DNA from: Acidobacteriota bacterium
Lineage (GTDB): Bacteria > Acidobacteriota > Blastocatellia > Pyrinomonadales > Pyrinomonadaceae
DNA length: 64,000 nt
Assembly: GCA_016715115.1 (NCBI GenBank)
Contig: JADKBM010000016.1
Location: 186,001-250,000 of the forward strand
Reading direction: 5' to 3'
The position numbers and the translations under genes are program-made. The notes beneath the pieces were generated by a model that saw only the letters and a program-made list of their open reading frames with translations, made no database searches and was not told the origin of the DNA. This document shows positions 36,216 to 45,858 of the stretch, piece after piece. Every line of letters begins with the position of its first letter. The stretch's first letter is position 1.

Positions 36216-37014
36216 ATTACGGAGCGCTGCTACTCCAAGCCGAACCTCAACGTCACAGCCACGACCTGCGCCGGCCTCGCGAGCAACGACCTCAGCGACA
36301 ACACGCCCGAGGTCACGTTCCTTTACGACGGACTGCTCGAACCCAATCAGGCTCCGGCATCGCCGAACTACGCCAAAGGCAAACTGACGCGCGTCGCGAG
36401 CTCGGTCTCGGACACGCGCTACACCCAGTTCGACACGCTCGGCCGCCTGACCGAAAGCATCCAGCGCACTCCGTTCGGCACCGAATCGGTCGAAAGCGCG
36501 ACGCCGCGCGTCTCGAAGTACGCCTACAACTTCGCCGGCGCGTTGATTGAGGAAACCTATCTCTCGACGCGAGTCGTCCGCTACGAATACGAACCCGACG
36601 GCGACCTCAGCCGGATCTGGGGCAAAGCCAACCAGATCGCGCCCGAGAGGACCTACGCCAATTCGTTCTCATACACGGCATCGGGCGGGATCGAGCGGAT
36701 GAAGCTCGGGAACAACCGATGGGAGACGGCAAAGTTCAACGAGCGGGCGCAACTGACCGAGATCGGGATCGGCGTCGGTGTGAGCGACAACAGCGTCTGG
36801 AAGCTCGAATACAAATACGGCGAGCTTGAGTCGGGATCGGTCAATGCGAGCAAGAACACGGGCAACATCGCGCAGATGGTGATGACGGTTGCCGGCATTG
36901 CGAATCCGATCGTCCAGAATTACAAATACGATCCGCTTTATCGCCTGACTGAGGCGGAAGAAAAGAACAACAGGACCGAAAATGCCGGACAGAACTGGAC
37001 TTTGCCGGCCCGTC
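36216..37014 (+). pseudogene. RHS type A YD-repeat fragment
   Basis: Open from the codon after TAG 36213, with no start. It encodes a stretch upstream of the usual core: FLYDGLLEPNQAPASPNYAK, DTRYTQFDTLGRLTES, GGIERMKLGNNRWETAKF, YKYDPLYRLTEAEE. It is the most N-terminal type A RHS sequence in the window. It is cut by the palindromic element at 37015, and a further scrap resumes at 37319. Confidence 0.7.
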
Positions 37015-37314
37015 CAGCCGCGGAGCGGCGGCAGAGTTTAGCCGTGCGGCGTAAGCCCACGGAAAGCGATCGAATCCCGAACCCGAGTCGCAGAGCGACG
37101 GCACACCGCATTTTGGATTTCCGATTTTGGATTTCGCCAACCCGCAGGAGTTGCGCGTTCACGCGTGACCGCCGAAAGCGGACGAACGGCGTGTCGATTT
37201 CCGACCGATCGGAAATCCAAAATCGAAATTCCAAAAATCGGCCGTGCCGTCGCTCGCGCGACTCCAATCTCTAACCGCGCGTTGGCCCGTGGGCTGACGC
37301 CGCACTGCGGCTGG
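37015..37314. repeat. non-autonomous relative of the IS200-type element
   Basis: Its left end (37015-37065) matches the left end of the element at 22515, including GCGGCGTAAGCCCACGGAAA-type sequence. Its right end (about 37286-37314) is the inverted partner. Between them are low-complexity GGATTTTGGATTT repeats and no transposase. RHS fragments lie on both sides. Confidence 0.6.
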
Positions 37315-37318
37315 TTGA

Positions 37319-37430
37319 ATGCGTAAAGTCCGCGACGGCGAGGGAAAACGCGTCAAGAAGATCACGTGGAACACTCAAGGCGTATCGGAAACCACGATCT
37401 TCGTCAATTCGGCCGGAAAGCTGGTCGTAG
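37319..37430 (+). pseudogene. RHS type A scrap
   Basis: It encodes VRDGEGKRVKKITWNTQG and TTIFVNSAGKLVV, matching part of the module at 28680-28800, then runs into a palindromic element. It is the last plus-strand RHS sequence before the array of opposite orientation. Confidence 0.7.
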
Positions 37431-37555
37431 CCGTGGATTTCAACCAACGGCAAGCTTCGAAAAGGGCCGCGCGTCGCTTCAGCGACGACCCGAATCAGCC
37501 GTCGCTGAAGCGACGAGATCCCACAATGCGATGTCCGGGGGTTGAAACCCACGGC
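37431..37555. repeat. composite palindromic element, copy 2
   Basis: Same organisation as 19946-20068: a CCGTGG...CCAACGG end, an inner pair CGTCGCTTCAGCGACG and CGTCGCTGAAGCGACG, and a closing GGGTTGAAACCCACGG. Confidence 0.7.
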
Positions 37556-37920
37556 TTGTTCACGGCATCGCTACGCGATTCGGATCTCGTCGGCGACTCA
37601 CGGCATCGTTGCGCGATTCGGATTTGGCGGACGGATCCAGACGGGGCGCTTATGAAAAGTCCAGAGCCCTGAAAGGCGGGAACGGGACAACAAAGTAGTG
37701 TGCGGCAAGGCGAAAGAAACGAGCGCGGCCGTTTTTTGAACAACGCAACATGATGCTGCAAGGGTCCGACAATCAACGACTTACCTTCGACCCCTTCAGG
37801 GCCGGCGTCCCATCTGACTAAAATCCTGGGTTTACGCTCCGCTCACCCCAGGCTATTATCTGATTCGCTTTCAGCGAATTTATACAGTTTTTGACAGCCC
37901 CAAGGGGTCATAAAAGTTTC
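37556..37920. other. repeat-rich gap without genes
   Basis: It contains a short direct repeat (CACGGCATCG.T.CGCGATTCGGAT at about 37562 and 37601) and small palindromes such as TTCGCTTTCAGCGAA. No coding frame is convincing on either strand. Confidence 0.5.
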
Positions 37921-38005
37921 GCGCGTCGCGTCAGCGACGATTGATTCAGCCGTCGCTGACGCGACTAGATACGAATCAACGAGAACCCGTGGGTTGAAAC
38001 CCACG
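37921..38005. repeat. composite palindromic element, copy 3 (partial)
   Basis: The inner pair GTCGCGTCAGCGACG and CGTCGCTGACGCGAC and one outer palindrome (CCGTGGGTTGAAACCCACG) are present. The other outer end is missing. Confidence 0.7.
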
Positions 38006-38095
38006 ATCGGGATAGGGAGAAGCCTCACGGCTCCCGCCTCCCACACCACCCTGCGTACGGGTCCGTACAGAGAACAGGGTCAGCCAGCCAGCGAA
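38006..38095 (-). ncRNA. possible relic of a second group II intron 3' end
   Basis: Read on the minus strand this stretch has TGTACGGACCCGTACGCAGG followed by GTGGTGTGGGAGGCGGGAGCC, and then a pairing tail. I recall this layout from domain V/VI regions of other bacterial group II introns. No reverse transcriptase belongs to it, and the call is from memory of the pattern only. Confidence 0.3.
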
Positions 38096-38327
38096 TGCAA
38101 TCCGAGCGAGGTGAAAAGGCATTGGGAAGAACACGTGAAACGAGCCTGAATCGCGAAAGCCACTTCGTGCGACACTCCGAAATTCGGCGAATAGAACGCT
38201 CGAAATGAAGTGATCGCGCTTGTTTCAGAAATGCGGCAGGCGATTATAGTTCAATCCGTAATATGGGATTAGTAGAGTCGAAGACTGGCGCGGTTGCTTA
38301 GGCTCCGTTTCCAGTCCCCGCTCATCG

Positions 38328-38360
<33 letters not shown>

Positions 38361-38370
38361 CCGACTTGAT

Positions 38371-39699
38371 TCATTGCAACGCTGTCGGCAGAGAGCCATT
38401 TCTTCTTTTGCCAATTTGGTGAACTCCGAGATCGGCAAAGATCTTGGCGTAAGCAAACTGACGAGTGCCCCGCGAGGACACCTTGTGGCGCCGCTGCAAG
38501 AAGTTCCGCACCGTTTTGATCACATGGGCATTGACTGCCTGATAGCTCTTCCGTTTGCTGCCGTAGTGGAAGTATCCTTCCCATCCGATCAGCGTGCGGT
38601 TGAGGCTGTCGCGCACATCCGCCCATGCGCCTGATTGCGGGCGCAGAGTTTCACTGATTTTGGCTTTGATCCGCTTGACGCTTTTGCGGGACGCGCTGGC
38701 GCCAAGGTAGCGCCTGCCGCCATCTCTGGCGTAGTAGTGCAGGCCAAAGCTGTAGCCCAGGAAATCAAACTGCTCCGTTCCCGCGTTTCGCACGCAGGTC
38801 TTGGTCTCGTTTATCTCCAGTTTCAGCTTCGTCATTGCCTGCCTTGTCCACGCCAGAGCCTCGTTGGCCTTGCCCCGGCTGAGGATGACAAAGTCATCCG
38901 CGTAGTTCACCAGCCGGGCCGCAAACTGCCGCTCGCCCGAGCATTGCTTCCAGTACCGCAGATACCGGTTCATGTAGCGATTGGCAAGCAACGGACTGAT
39001 GACGCCGCCCTGCGGCGTACCGGTCTTGTTCTTCTTGCCCCCGCTCATGTTCGGCCCCTTCGGCCCTTCGCTTTGCACGGGTGCCTGCAGCCAGCTTTTG
39101 AGCAGTCTCAGCACCTCCCTGTCCACGATCCGCAGCGTGATCGAACGCATCAGTTCGTCGTGCGGGATATTGTCGAAGTATTTCGACAGATCCGCATCGA
39201 CGACCTGCGTGTGCCCCTCAATCAGCGCCCTGTGAACCGCCTTGACCGCATCGATGGCGCTTCGCCTCGGCCGATAGCCGTAGGCTTCGTCTTCCATGTC
39301 CGCCTCAAAGATCGGCTCCAGAACCAGCTTTGCGGCTGTCTGGACGACCCGGTCTCTGATCGTCGGCAATCCCAATGGACGCTCCCCGCCGTCGGGCTTC
39401 GGGATCATCACCCTGCGCACCGCCTGTGGACGGTAGCTTTTGCCTTTCAGCTCTTCTTGCAGTCCGCTCAGCCAGTCTTCCACACCCTGCTCTTCGATCT
39501 GATCGAACGTCACCCCGTCCACACCCGGCGCTCCGCGCTTTTCGCGCGACAGCTTCCAGGCATGGGCCAGTATATCGCTCCGCCAGATCTTGTCGTAGAG
39601 CTGGTAGAACCGGAATTGCGGTTCCGCCTTCGCTTTGCAATACAGCTTTCGTTGTAGTTTCCGGATCGATTCCGGTGTTTCCAGACTCACGTCAATCAC
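38371..39699 (-). CDS. ltrA: group II intron reverse transcriptase/maturase
   Basis: A 442-residue multifunctional intron protein that reverse-transcribes the intron RNA and helps it splice. The RT blocks are clear: RVMIPKPDGGERPLGLPTI, EDEAYGYRPRRSAIDAV, VDADLSKYFDNIPH, GTPQGGVISPLLAN and the catalytic YADD in LVNYADDFVIL. The maturase (GIIM) region follows (DSLNRTLIGWEGYF). No HNH endonuclease domain is seen at the end. It starts with GTG and appears intact, so the intron may still be mobile. Confidence 0.92.
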   Translation of the reverse strand: MIDVSLETPESIRKLQRKLYCKAKAEPQFRFYQLYDKIWRSDILAHAWKLSREKRGAPGVDGVTFDQIEEQGVEDWLSGLQEELKGKSYRPQAVRRVMIPKPDGGERPLGLPTIRDRVVQTAAKLVLEPIFEADMEDEAYGYRPRRSAIDAVKAVHRALIEGHTQVVDADLSKYFDNIPHDELMRSITLRIVDREVLRLLKSWLQAPVQSEGPKGPNMSGGKKNKTGTPQGGVISPLLANRYMNRYLRYWKQCSGERQFAARLVNYADDFVILSRGKANEALAWTRQAMTKLKLEINETKTCVRNAGTEQFDFLGYSFGLHYYARDGGRRYLGASASRKSVKRIKAKISETLRPQSGAWADVRDSLNRTLIGWEGYFHYGSKRKSYQAVNAHVIKTVRNFLQRRHKVSSRGTRQFAYAKIFADLGVHQIGKRRNGSLPTALQ

Positions 39700-40194
39700 C
39701 TCACCTCGTCTACCACTAGAGCATTCAAGAAGTTGGGGTCCTTTGCTCGGCGGACATTACTCCGCTTCGACGCTCCTACAACCCCATCCGCCACCCGTCG
39801 CTGCCCGTCCGCGCCTGTTGCCAGACCTTCCGGTTGGGATCGCGACTCCCACAGCTCCGGGCTTCCCGTATTTGCGCGATTGGCTTTCACAACATGCCCA
39901 GCTCATTACCCCGGCGAACCGAAGCGGGTGCGTTTGTCGGTGTCTTCCCCGTTTCGTACTGCCTTCCCCGTTTGGGTGGCGGGTCGGCGTTCGCATTAGC
40001 TCTTTCGAGGCCTGCTCAAGCTTCACTCACGTTTGGGCCTGCTGCTTCGCTCGACCGCCCTCGGCGGCCTTTGTCACGAGGCTCCGACTTGTACGGTTGC
40101 CCGTACCCGCCGCTCGTCAGCTAACAGATTTCACCAACATTTATCTGTGTGGTTCCTTCCACCACTAGTCAATCGCACCGAGTACGGCGCACAC

Positions 40195-41181
40195 CCAGAT
40201 TACGCGTTTGCGACGGTTCAGTAATCTGAGTGATTTGATTCGCCGGATCAAATTGATATTGACGATCAAAAAGCGTCGCGGTTGATGCCGCGTCTTTCAA
40301 TCTCGTCAGTCGGCTCATTCCGTCATAATCAAAAGTCGTCGTTACTCCGTTCGGCAAAGTCGTTGAAGTCAAACGATTGGCGATGTCATAGCCGAAAGTG
40401 AAATTCTGACTCGCTTCGTCGGTCAGCTGCGTCAAACGATTCACGCCGTCATAGTTGTAAGTCGTGTGAACCGCCGAATCCAATTTTAACTGCGTCCGAT
40501 TCGAAGCCGCATCGTAATCATATTCAACGAGATGACCGAAAACATCGGTTGAAGTTTTAACCCGACCGCGGGTGTCGTAAGTAAAGTTGACCGTGCCGTT
40601 TTCATTGCCTGCGCTCGTCAATCTTGATAAATCGTCATAGTTGTAGGTCGCCGTAAGCGCCGGTACCGGATTCGTTGTTCCGGGAAAATAGTTGATCTTC
40701 TTGAGGCGGTTCAAAACATCGTATTCAAAGGTCGTTTCGCGACCGGAATAGTCAGTTCGGTTTGTCCGATTGCCGACCGCATCGTATTCAAAGCTCATCG
40801 TCGCCCCGGCTCTGGATTGCGACAACTGGCGACCAAGTGCGTCGTATGCAAATTGATAATGCTGATTCAATGCGTCGGTGACCTTCACCATTTGGCTCCG
40901 CGCGTTGTATTCAAAATGCGTAACCTGCGCCATTGCGTCGGTCGTACTAATCAGTCGGTTCGCATTATCGTACTCATAAATTGTTTGTCTACCGGCCGTA
41001 TCAATCCGTTTCTTGACGTTACCTACGAGATCGTATTCAGTTCTTTGATCAAGTCGGGTCCCGCCGGACGTGATCGCCGGATAGATCACTTTTCTTAGTC
41101 TGTTGAACTCATCGTATTCATAATTTGTCTCGTTTCCGAGCGCATCGCGTTGGTTGACCCAAGCTGTACTACCAGTCAGGA
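40195..41181 (-). pseudogene. RHS type B YD-repeat fragment (5' exon of the intron)
   Basis: YD repeats include YEYDEFNRLRKVIYP, FEYDALGRQL-like units, TYNYDDLSRLTSAGNENG and FDYDGMSRLTRLKD, up to EPSQTRNLG at the intron boundary. The longer open frame reaches 41380, but its first 66 codons are an out-of-frame reading of the Imm8 gene and are not real. There is no RHS start, core or tip. Confidence 0.75.
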
Positions 41182-42640
41182 ACCTACACCACCGGCGAAT
41201 ATTCATCAAACTCCCAAGAGCCAATGAGGCGCAACTTCGCCGCAATGCCCTGCCAATTCTCGGCTTCAACATTTCCAACGAAGCGGTCAATTGCCACGCG
41301 AATCGCATCGTAATCGTAGTACTCCACCAGTAGATGATGGTATCCGAATAATGGACCGGTTTGTCTAAGTTTTCGCTCAAGCCACTTCGGTGTGCATACG
41401 ACTAGATCGAAGCTCTCTTCACCAATACCGCCCACCTCACCGACGATCATTCTGACGACAAGCGAAAAATCGTCCACCAATTCCGGCAGATGCACTTTCA
41501 AATCATCAATTTGGTCGTTTATCAAATGCTTGATTTCGCATCGCATCGCTGTCTCCTTTTGAATCACGGTTCTTGAAACAATCAATAAACATCAAGATGC
41601 CCGTTTGCATAGGGTTGTGCTCCCGGGGTCAATTTAGATTCGAAGTTCGCCTGCACACGTCCAAGATTCGGCTTATATGTCGGTGGTCGGAATACCCTGA
41701 GCCCGTCGGCGCTGACAAGCGTTTTTCCGTCTGACGCGATACGGTAACCGTCACCAACCCATGCGCGGCCCATTTGAATTGACTCACTATGTGATGCGGC
41801 ACCTATGCCGAAATTGCCTTTTCCAACTGCGGCATTCCTTAGAATTCCGCTCATTTCTGCCGTCGACAATCGTGTGGATCCCGCTGAAATCCCAAGTTCA
41901 ATTATCTCATCCCCGGTTCCAAACAAGACTCGCCTGACTCCGGGGCCGAGAACGCGACCGACCTTTCCGAGGACTTTGCCGATGACGAAACCGCCGACCG
42001 CATTGAACGCTGTCCACCCGACAAGTTTTGCTCCGGCCGCGAGCCGGTCTTCGGTCGAGCATCGATAGTCTCCGGCGATCCATGACCACTCAGCGACGTT
42101 GTCAAGCATCAACAGATCGGATACCGTGTTCGATACACCGTTTATTTCCCAGTATTCGACAGGCAGCGGATTCCGGAGATAGTTTACCGGCCCTTCCTGC
42201 AATCCAAAAGGATCAACCGCCCCCAGCGGCCCGTTGCCGACATATCCGTACAGATTAACGTCCCCACCAGCAAAGCCGATCGGGTCTTCGGAGATGAATC
42301 TGCCAAGATTGCCGTCGTACCAGCGGGCGCGATAGTAATGGAGTCCGGTGAAATCGTCGTACTCGCGGCCGGTGAATTTGTATCTCGTCGCAAGATTGCC
42401 GCTCGCATTGCCAAACGAATCATACGAAGCCGACGATGTGAGAGCGCCGGAAGCGCCGGTCAGCGCGTTTGTTGATCCGAGATGGTCGGCGAGGAAGTAC
42501 TTTACGTCCGAACCGGTCTGCACCCGGAGCTTGTTGTCGATTCCGGGACCGTTCAGGTATTTCGTCAGCGTTCCCGAATTGTCGTCGGCGATGACATCCG
42601 CGCCGTCGTGGATGAACTTCGTGTTCTCCTTTCCGCCGAC
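41098..42640 (-). repeat. 1.54-kb duplication, copy 1 (Imm8 and its RHS toxin)
   Basis: Nearly identical to 59083-60620 in the same orientation. Differences cluster in the 3' last codons of the toxin and at one base before the Imm8 start. Confidence 0.9.
41184..41546 (-). CDS. Imm8 family immunity protein (copy 1)
   Basis: 120 residues from the ATG preceded by AAGGAGA at a good distance; 13 codons upstream are discarded. The Imm8 pattern is present: DFSLVVRMIVGEVGGIGEES, FDLVVCTPKWLERKL, YHHLLVEYYDYDAIR and the end IGSWEFDEYSP. Imm8 proteins neutralise polymorphic toxins by direct binding. The gene follows the RHS toxin at 41582 by 36 nt. A duplicate pair lies at 59168-60671. Confidence 0.8.
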   Translation of the reverse strand: MRCEIKHLINDQIDDLKVHLPELVDDFSLVVRMIVGEVGGIGEESFDLVVCTPKWLERKLRQTGPLFGYHHLLVEYYDYDAIRVAIDRFVGNVEAENWQGIAAKLRLIGSWEFDEYSPVV

Positions 42641-42688
42641 AATGAACCGATGGATTCTGCGTCCGAGAGCGTCGTATTTGTAACGCAC
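41582..42688 (-). CDS. RHS type B module with C-terminal toxin (Imm8 partner, copy 1)
   Basis: The RHS part begins at VRYKYDALGRR without a start of its own. The type B core is intact: YRARWYDGNLGRFISEDPIG, GYVGNGPL, DPFGLQ. The tip of 210 residues has a hydrophobic linker and then LSTAEMSGILRNAAVGKGNF. It continues with GRAWVGDGYRIASDGKTLV, RPPTYKPNLGRVQANFES and the end PYANGHLDVY. I know similar ends in other polymorphic toxins but not their activity. The duplicate at 59565 differs in the last residues. Confidence 0.75.
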   Translation of the reverse strand: MRYKYDALGRRIHRFIVGGKENTKFIHDGADVIADDNSGTLTKYLNGPGIDNKLRVQTGSDVKYFLADHLGSTNALTGASGALTSSASYDSFGNASGNLATRYKFTGREYDDFTGLHYYRARWYDGNLGRFISEDPIGFAGGDVNLYGYVGNGPLGAVDPFGLQEGPVNYLRNPLPVEYWEINGVSNTVSDLLMLDNVAEWSWIAGDYRCSTEDRLAAGAKLVGWTAFNAVGGFVIGKVLGKVGRVLGPGVRRVLFGTGDEIIELGISAGSTRLSTAEMSGILRNAAVGKGNFGIGAASHSESIQMGRAWVGDGYRIASDGKTLVSADGLRVFRPPTYKPNLGRVQANFESKLTPGAQPYANGHLDVY

Positions 42689-42689
42689 G

Positions 42690-43052
42690 GTCTGCCGCGT
42701 GGGCCCTGCGCTTCCGGTAACGGAGTCGGGATGTCAACGTCACCTACCTTTTGACTGGGTAACGGGCTATTCGGTGCGTAGCCGCGCGGAATCGGACCTC
42801 CGGCAATTCCCAACTCAATAATCTCGTCACTTGGGCCGAACATCAACCGGCCCAGCATCGGCCCGACGAACCTGCCGATCACATATCCACCAACGAGGCC
42901 GACGACGCCATTTGCGACCAGATTATCGCGTGAATCGTATCGCGCGCTATCTGTCTTGTCGAGGTAATGCCCAGCGAAGGCGTGCCCGTAATATTCGGAT
43001 ATCCCGCATGACTGTAAGTATCCTAAAGGTATTGAATCGGCACCGTTCGTCG
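42690..43052 (-). pseudogene. RHS tip linker fragment
   Basis: An open frame without start or core encodes CGISEYYGHAFAGHYLDKTD, NLVANGVVGLVGGYVIGRF and FGPSDEIIELGIAGG. This resembles the hydrophobic linker of the 41582 module (DEIIELGISAG). It joins that module out of frame, so it is a displaced tip piece. Confidence 0.5.
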
Positions 43053-43053
43053 C

Positions 43054-43350
43054 TCACCTCCTTGTGAACCAACGTGAAATCAAGCACACGAGGACATCCG
43101 CTAACCATGCAATCAATGCCCACTGCAAAAAAACAAGTATCTTGGCTAGAGGCTCGCCTAAATATTCAGGCAAGCCGAGAGCCATCAAAAAGAGGTAAAT
43201 TGGCAGACTAAGAGCGATCCAAATGATCGCAACAGAGTCAATCGGAAAGTCGAAGGGAGGCGGATTCCCGAGAATCAGCCAATTCATCAGAAGCGCGAGG
43301 CTTCCAGCCAGAAATGCGATCACGCTTCTCCTGTAATTAATTGCAGCCAC
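43054..43350 (-). CDS. small membrane protein, putative immunity
   Basis: 98 residues from a GTG start with GGAGG five bases before it. The start overlaps the stop of the split toxin tip (43337-43486) by 14 nt, so the two are translationally coupled. Three to four hydrophobic segments are visible (VIAFLAGSLALLMNWLIL, IIWIALSLPIYLFLMALGL, ILVFLQWALIAWLADVLVCL). Integral membrane immunity proteins usually answer pore-forming or inner-membrane toxins. No family is recognised. Confidence 0.6.
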   Translation of the reverse strand: MAAINYRRSVIAFLAGSLALLMNWLILGNPPPFDFPIDSVAIIWIALSLPIYLFLMALGLPEYLGEPLAKILVFLQWALIAWLADVLVCLISRWFTRR

Positions 43351-43486
43351 AGTCGCCTCCTCCGTCGGGGGAATTTCCCGTCATTGAAATTGATTCGACC
43401 GGTCCTTGATTGGAATCATAAGTGTGATTGATGAAAAAGTCGTTCGGCATTTCTTTCATTCCTTTGTAGTAATACCAGGCCCGTCG
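43337..43486 (-). pseudogene. C-terminal half of a toxin tip split by IS21
   Basis: It encodes WYYYKGMKEMPNDFFINHTY and ends NSPDGGGDCGCN. Removing the IS21 element and one copy of the 6-bp target repeat joins it in frame to 45675-45855 (GRIQTRR then AWYYYKG). Confidence 0.65.
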
Positions 43487-43552
43487 TGTCATTATGCGTG
43501 AGAAAATGACCCCCTAGCATGCGTTTGTTTTTGACCCCCCTGGACGGCATTT

Positions 43553-44795
43553 TTGATAACTTTCGTGAAACGGAGGTTATCGGGAATGCTTGGAATGGAG
43601 GAATGGATGGAGGTCAAAGACTTGAAAAGGCAGGGGCATTCGATAAAGCAGATCTGCCGGATGACGGGATATTCGCGGAACACGGTCCGCAAGGTACTGC
43701 GCGAGGGTTCGCCGAAGCGCGCGGCGGAAGCGAAACGGGGTTCCAAACTGGACGCGTACAAGGATTATCTGAAGAAGCGGTACGAGGAGACGGGCCTCAG
43801 CGCGGTTCGGCTGACGGGCGAGATCCGGGGAATGGGGTTCGCGGGATCGTGGGACATCGTGAGGCGGTACTTGCGGGAACTGGACATCGGGGCGAAGGTA
43901 TCGGCGAAGGCGACGGTGAGGTTCGAGACGCCGCCCGGCAAACAGGCGCAGGCTGACTGGGCGGAGATCGGGTCGTACATCGACGAAAAGGGGAGCCGGA
44001 GAAAGATCTACGCGTTCGTGATGTTGCTGGGTTTTTCGCGGACGATGTACGTCGAGTACACGCGGCGGATGCGGATGCCGGAGCTGATCGGGTGCCTTGA
44101 GAGGGCGTTCGCCTACTTCGGCGGCTGGCCGGAGACGATCCTCTTCGACAACATGGCGCAGGTGCGCCTTCCGTGCGGGAAACTGAACCCGCAGATGGCC
44201 GACTTTCTGAATCACTACGGGATCGCGCCGAGGACGCACCGCCCGTACCGGCCGCGGACGAAGGGCAAGGTCGAACGCGCGGTCGGGTATCTGAAGGACA
44301 ACTTCATCAAGGGGCGGGAGTTTGCCGACCTTGCGGATCTTCAGGCACAGGGCGCGGCGTGGCTGGAAGAGGCGAACGGACGGAAACACGGGACGACCGG
44401 AAAGCGGCCCTTCGACCTGCTGCGGGAGGAAGGTCTGACGCCGTACGGGTCGGCGCCGCGGTACCGGCCGTCGGTCTGGAAGAAGCGGACGGTAAGCGTC
44501 GACGGGTACGTCTCGATCGGGGCGTGAAGTACTCGGTGCCGCCGGAAGCGGTCGGCCGCAAGGTCGTGGTCGAGCAGGGAGAACGCCGGTGACGGTGCGC
44601 ACGGGCGAGACGGTCATCGCCGAACACCCGCGGTCGCTCAAATCCGGCGAAAGCGTGGCGGATCCGGCGCATGTCGCGGCGATGTGGAAACTGACGGTTG
44701 AAACGCGTGAGGCGCCGCCGAAGAGATCGGGACGGGTTCTGTTCGAGACGGTCGCGGCGGCGTCGCTCGTCGCCTACGAGGAGGTGATCGGCTGA
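43553..44795 (+). pseudogene. istA: IS21 transposase IstA, two frameshifts
   Basis: Three successive frames make one IstA. It has an N-terminal helix-turn-helix (HSIKQICRMTGYSRNTVRKV). The DDE core follows, with QAQADWAEIG, TILFDNMAQV and GKVERAVGYLK. A C-terminal part reads GVKYSVPPEAVGRKVVVEQG then TVRTGETVIAEHPRSLKSG. The frame moves back by one near 44527 and again near 44590, each equal to one missing base. As sequenced the protein ends at 44527. The stop overlaps the ATG of istB. Confidence 0.85.
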
Positions 44796-45618
44796 TGAAG
44801 GTCTACGAAGATATGGCATCGTCCGCGCTCGGCGAACTTGATCTCAAGACCGCCGCGGTCAATCTTGACACGATCGCCCAGCGGGCGGCCGCCGAGGACT
44901 GGAGTTACACGGAGTTCCTCGGGCGGCTGCTCGAAGGCGAGATCAGGCACCGGCAGGAGATGCGCGTCGCGCTGAGCCTGCAGTTCGCGCGCTTTCCGTA
45001 CCCGAAGAGGCTTGGCGAATTCGATTTCAAGGCGCAGCCCGGCGTTGACCGGAGGCTCATTGACGAACTGGCGACGGGGCGCTTTCTGGCCGAAGGGCGG
45101 AACATCGTCTTTCTCGGGCCGCCCGGAGTGGGCAAGACGCATCTCGCGATCGGGCTCGGGGTGATGACGGCGGAACTCGGGCACCGCGTCTATTTCACGA
45201 CCGCCGTCGACATCGCGCGCAAACTCGTGCGGGCGATGCACGAGAACCGGCCTCGCGCGAGATCAAGAACCTGACGCGCCCGAAACTGCTGATCATCGAC
45301 GAGGTCGGCTACCTGAAGCTCGAACCTCCCGAGGCGAGCCTGTTGTTTCAGGTCATCTCGGAGAGATACGAACGCAAGGGAGCGGTCATCCTGACGAGCA
45401 ACAAGGCCTTCGCGGCCTGGGGCGAGGTCTTCGCCGGAGACGCGGTGATGGCGAGCGCGGCTCTCGACCGGCTGCTCCACCGCTCGACGGTGATCAACAT
45501 CCGGGGCGAAAGCTACCGGCTCAAGGAAAAGCGGGCCGCCGCGGCGCGCACGGGAGTTGTGGAAGAGTTGTCGGCAATTGCCGCCAACTCTTCCACAACT
45601 CCGGACAACAATGACTAA
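44795..45618 (+). pseudogene. istB: IS21 helper ATPase IstB, one frameshift
   Basis: An AAA+ ATPase that assists IstA. Walker A is GPPGVGKTHLA, and after a one-base shift near 45255 the frame continues with KLLIIDEVGYLKLEPPEA (Walker B), ILTSNKAF and RSTVINIRGESYRLKEK. As sequenced the first frame stops at 45274. Restoring one base gives a protein of about 274 residues, the usual IstB length. Confidence 0.85.
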
Positions 45619-45674
45619 AGGGGGGGTCAAAAACTAACGCCTGTAAAGGGGTCAAAAATTAACGCTGATTGACA

Positions 45675-45855
45675 CCGTCGAGTTTGAATCCGACCGAGCT
45701 CGGCGTTTGACGGCCGAACCAATGACTCGGAAACGTAATGGTTGCGATGGCGCCAATAGGATCTGATCCCAGTGTCGTCCCACGCTGGCTGAAAATCAAA
45801 ATGAGCAGGTGAGGTGGAATCGTGAAGTGAACCGGTATCGGGTCGCGAGATTGCA
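45675..45855 (-). pseudogene. N-terminal half of the toxin tip split by IS21
   Basis: It encodes HFDFQPAWDDTGIRSYWRH and ESLVRPSNAELGRIQTRR up to the insertion site. No RHS core precedes it. It starts immediately after the stop of the immunity gene at 45859, so it is an orphan tip placed behind another module. Confidence 0.55.
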
Positions 45856-45858
45856 AAC

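Larger units (their letters stand above)
43487..45674 (+). mobile_element. IS21-family insertion sequence with 6-bp target duplication
   Basis: The termini TGTCATTATGCGT and TGTCAATCAGCGT are inverted and each is followed by TGACCCC blocks. The hexamer CCGTCG flanks both sides (43481-43486 and 45675-45680). The element is 2,188 bp and carries istA and istB, both with frameshifts. Confidence 0.85.

Noticed and set aside
38635..39657. 340-residue plus-strand frame opposite the intron reverse transcriptase
   Set aside because: No motifs; the minus strand has all RT blocks including YADD.
41184..41380. First 66 residues of the long RHS frames at 41380 and 59364 as an RHS N terminus
   Set aside because: They are the Imm8 gene read in the wrong phase and contain no YD repeat or signal.
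43577..44641. 354-residue minus-strand frame opposite istA
   Set aside because: Arg/Pro-rich antisense; the plus strand shows the DDE motifs.
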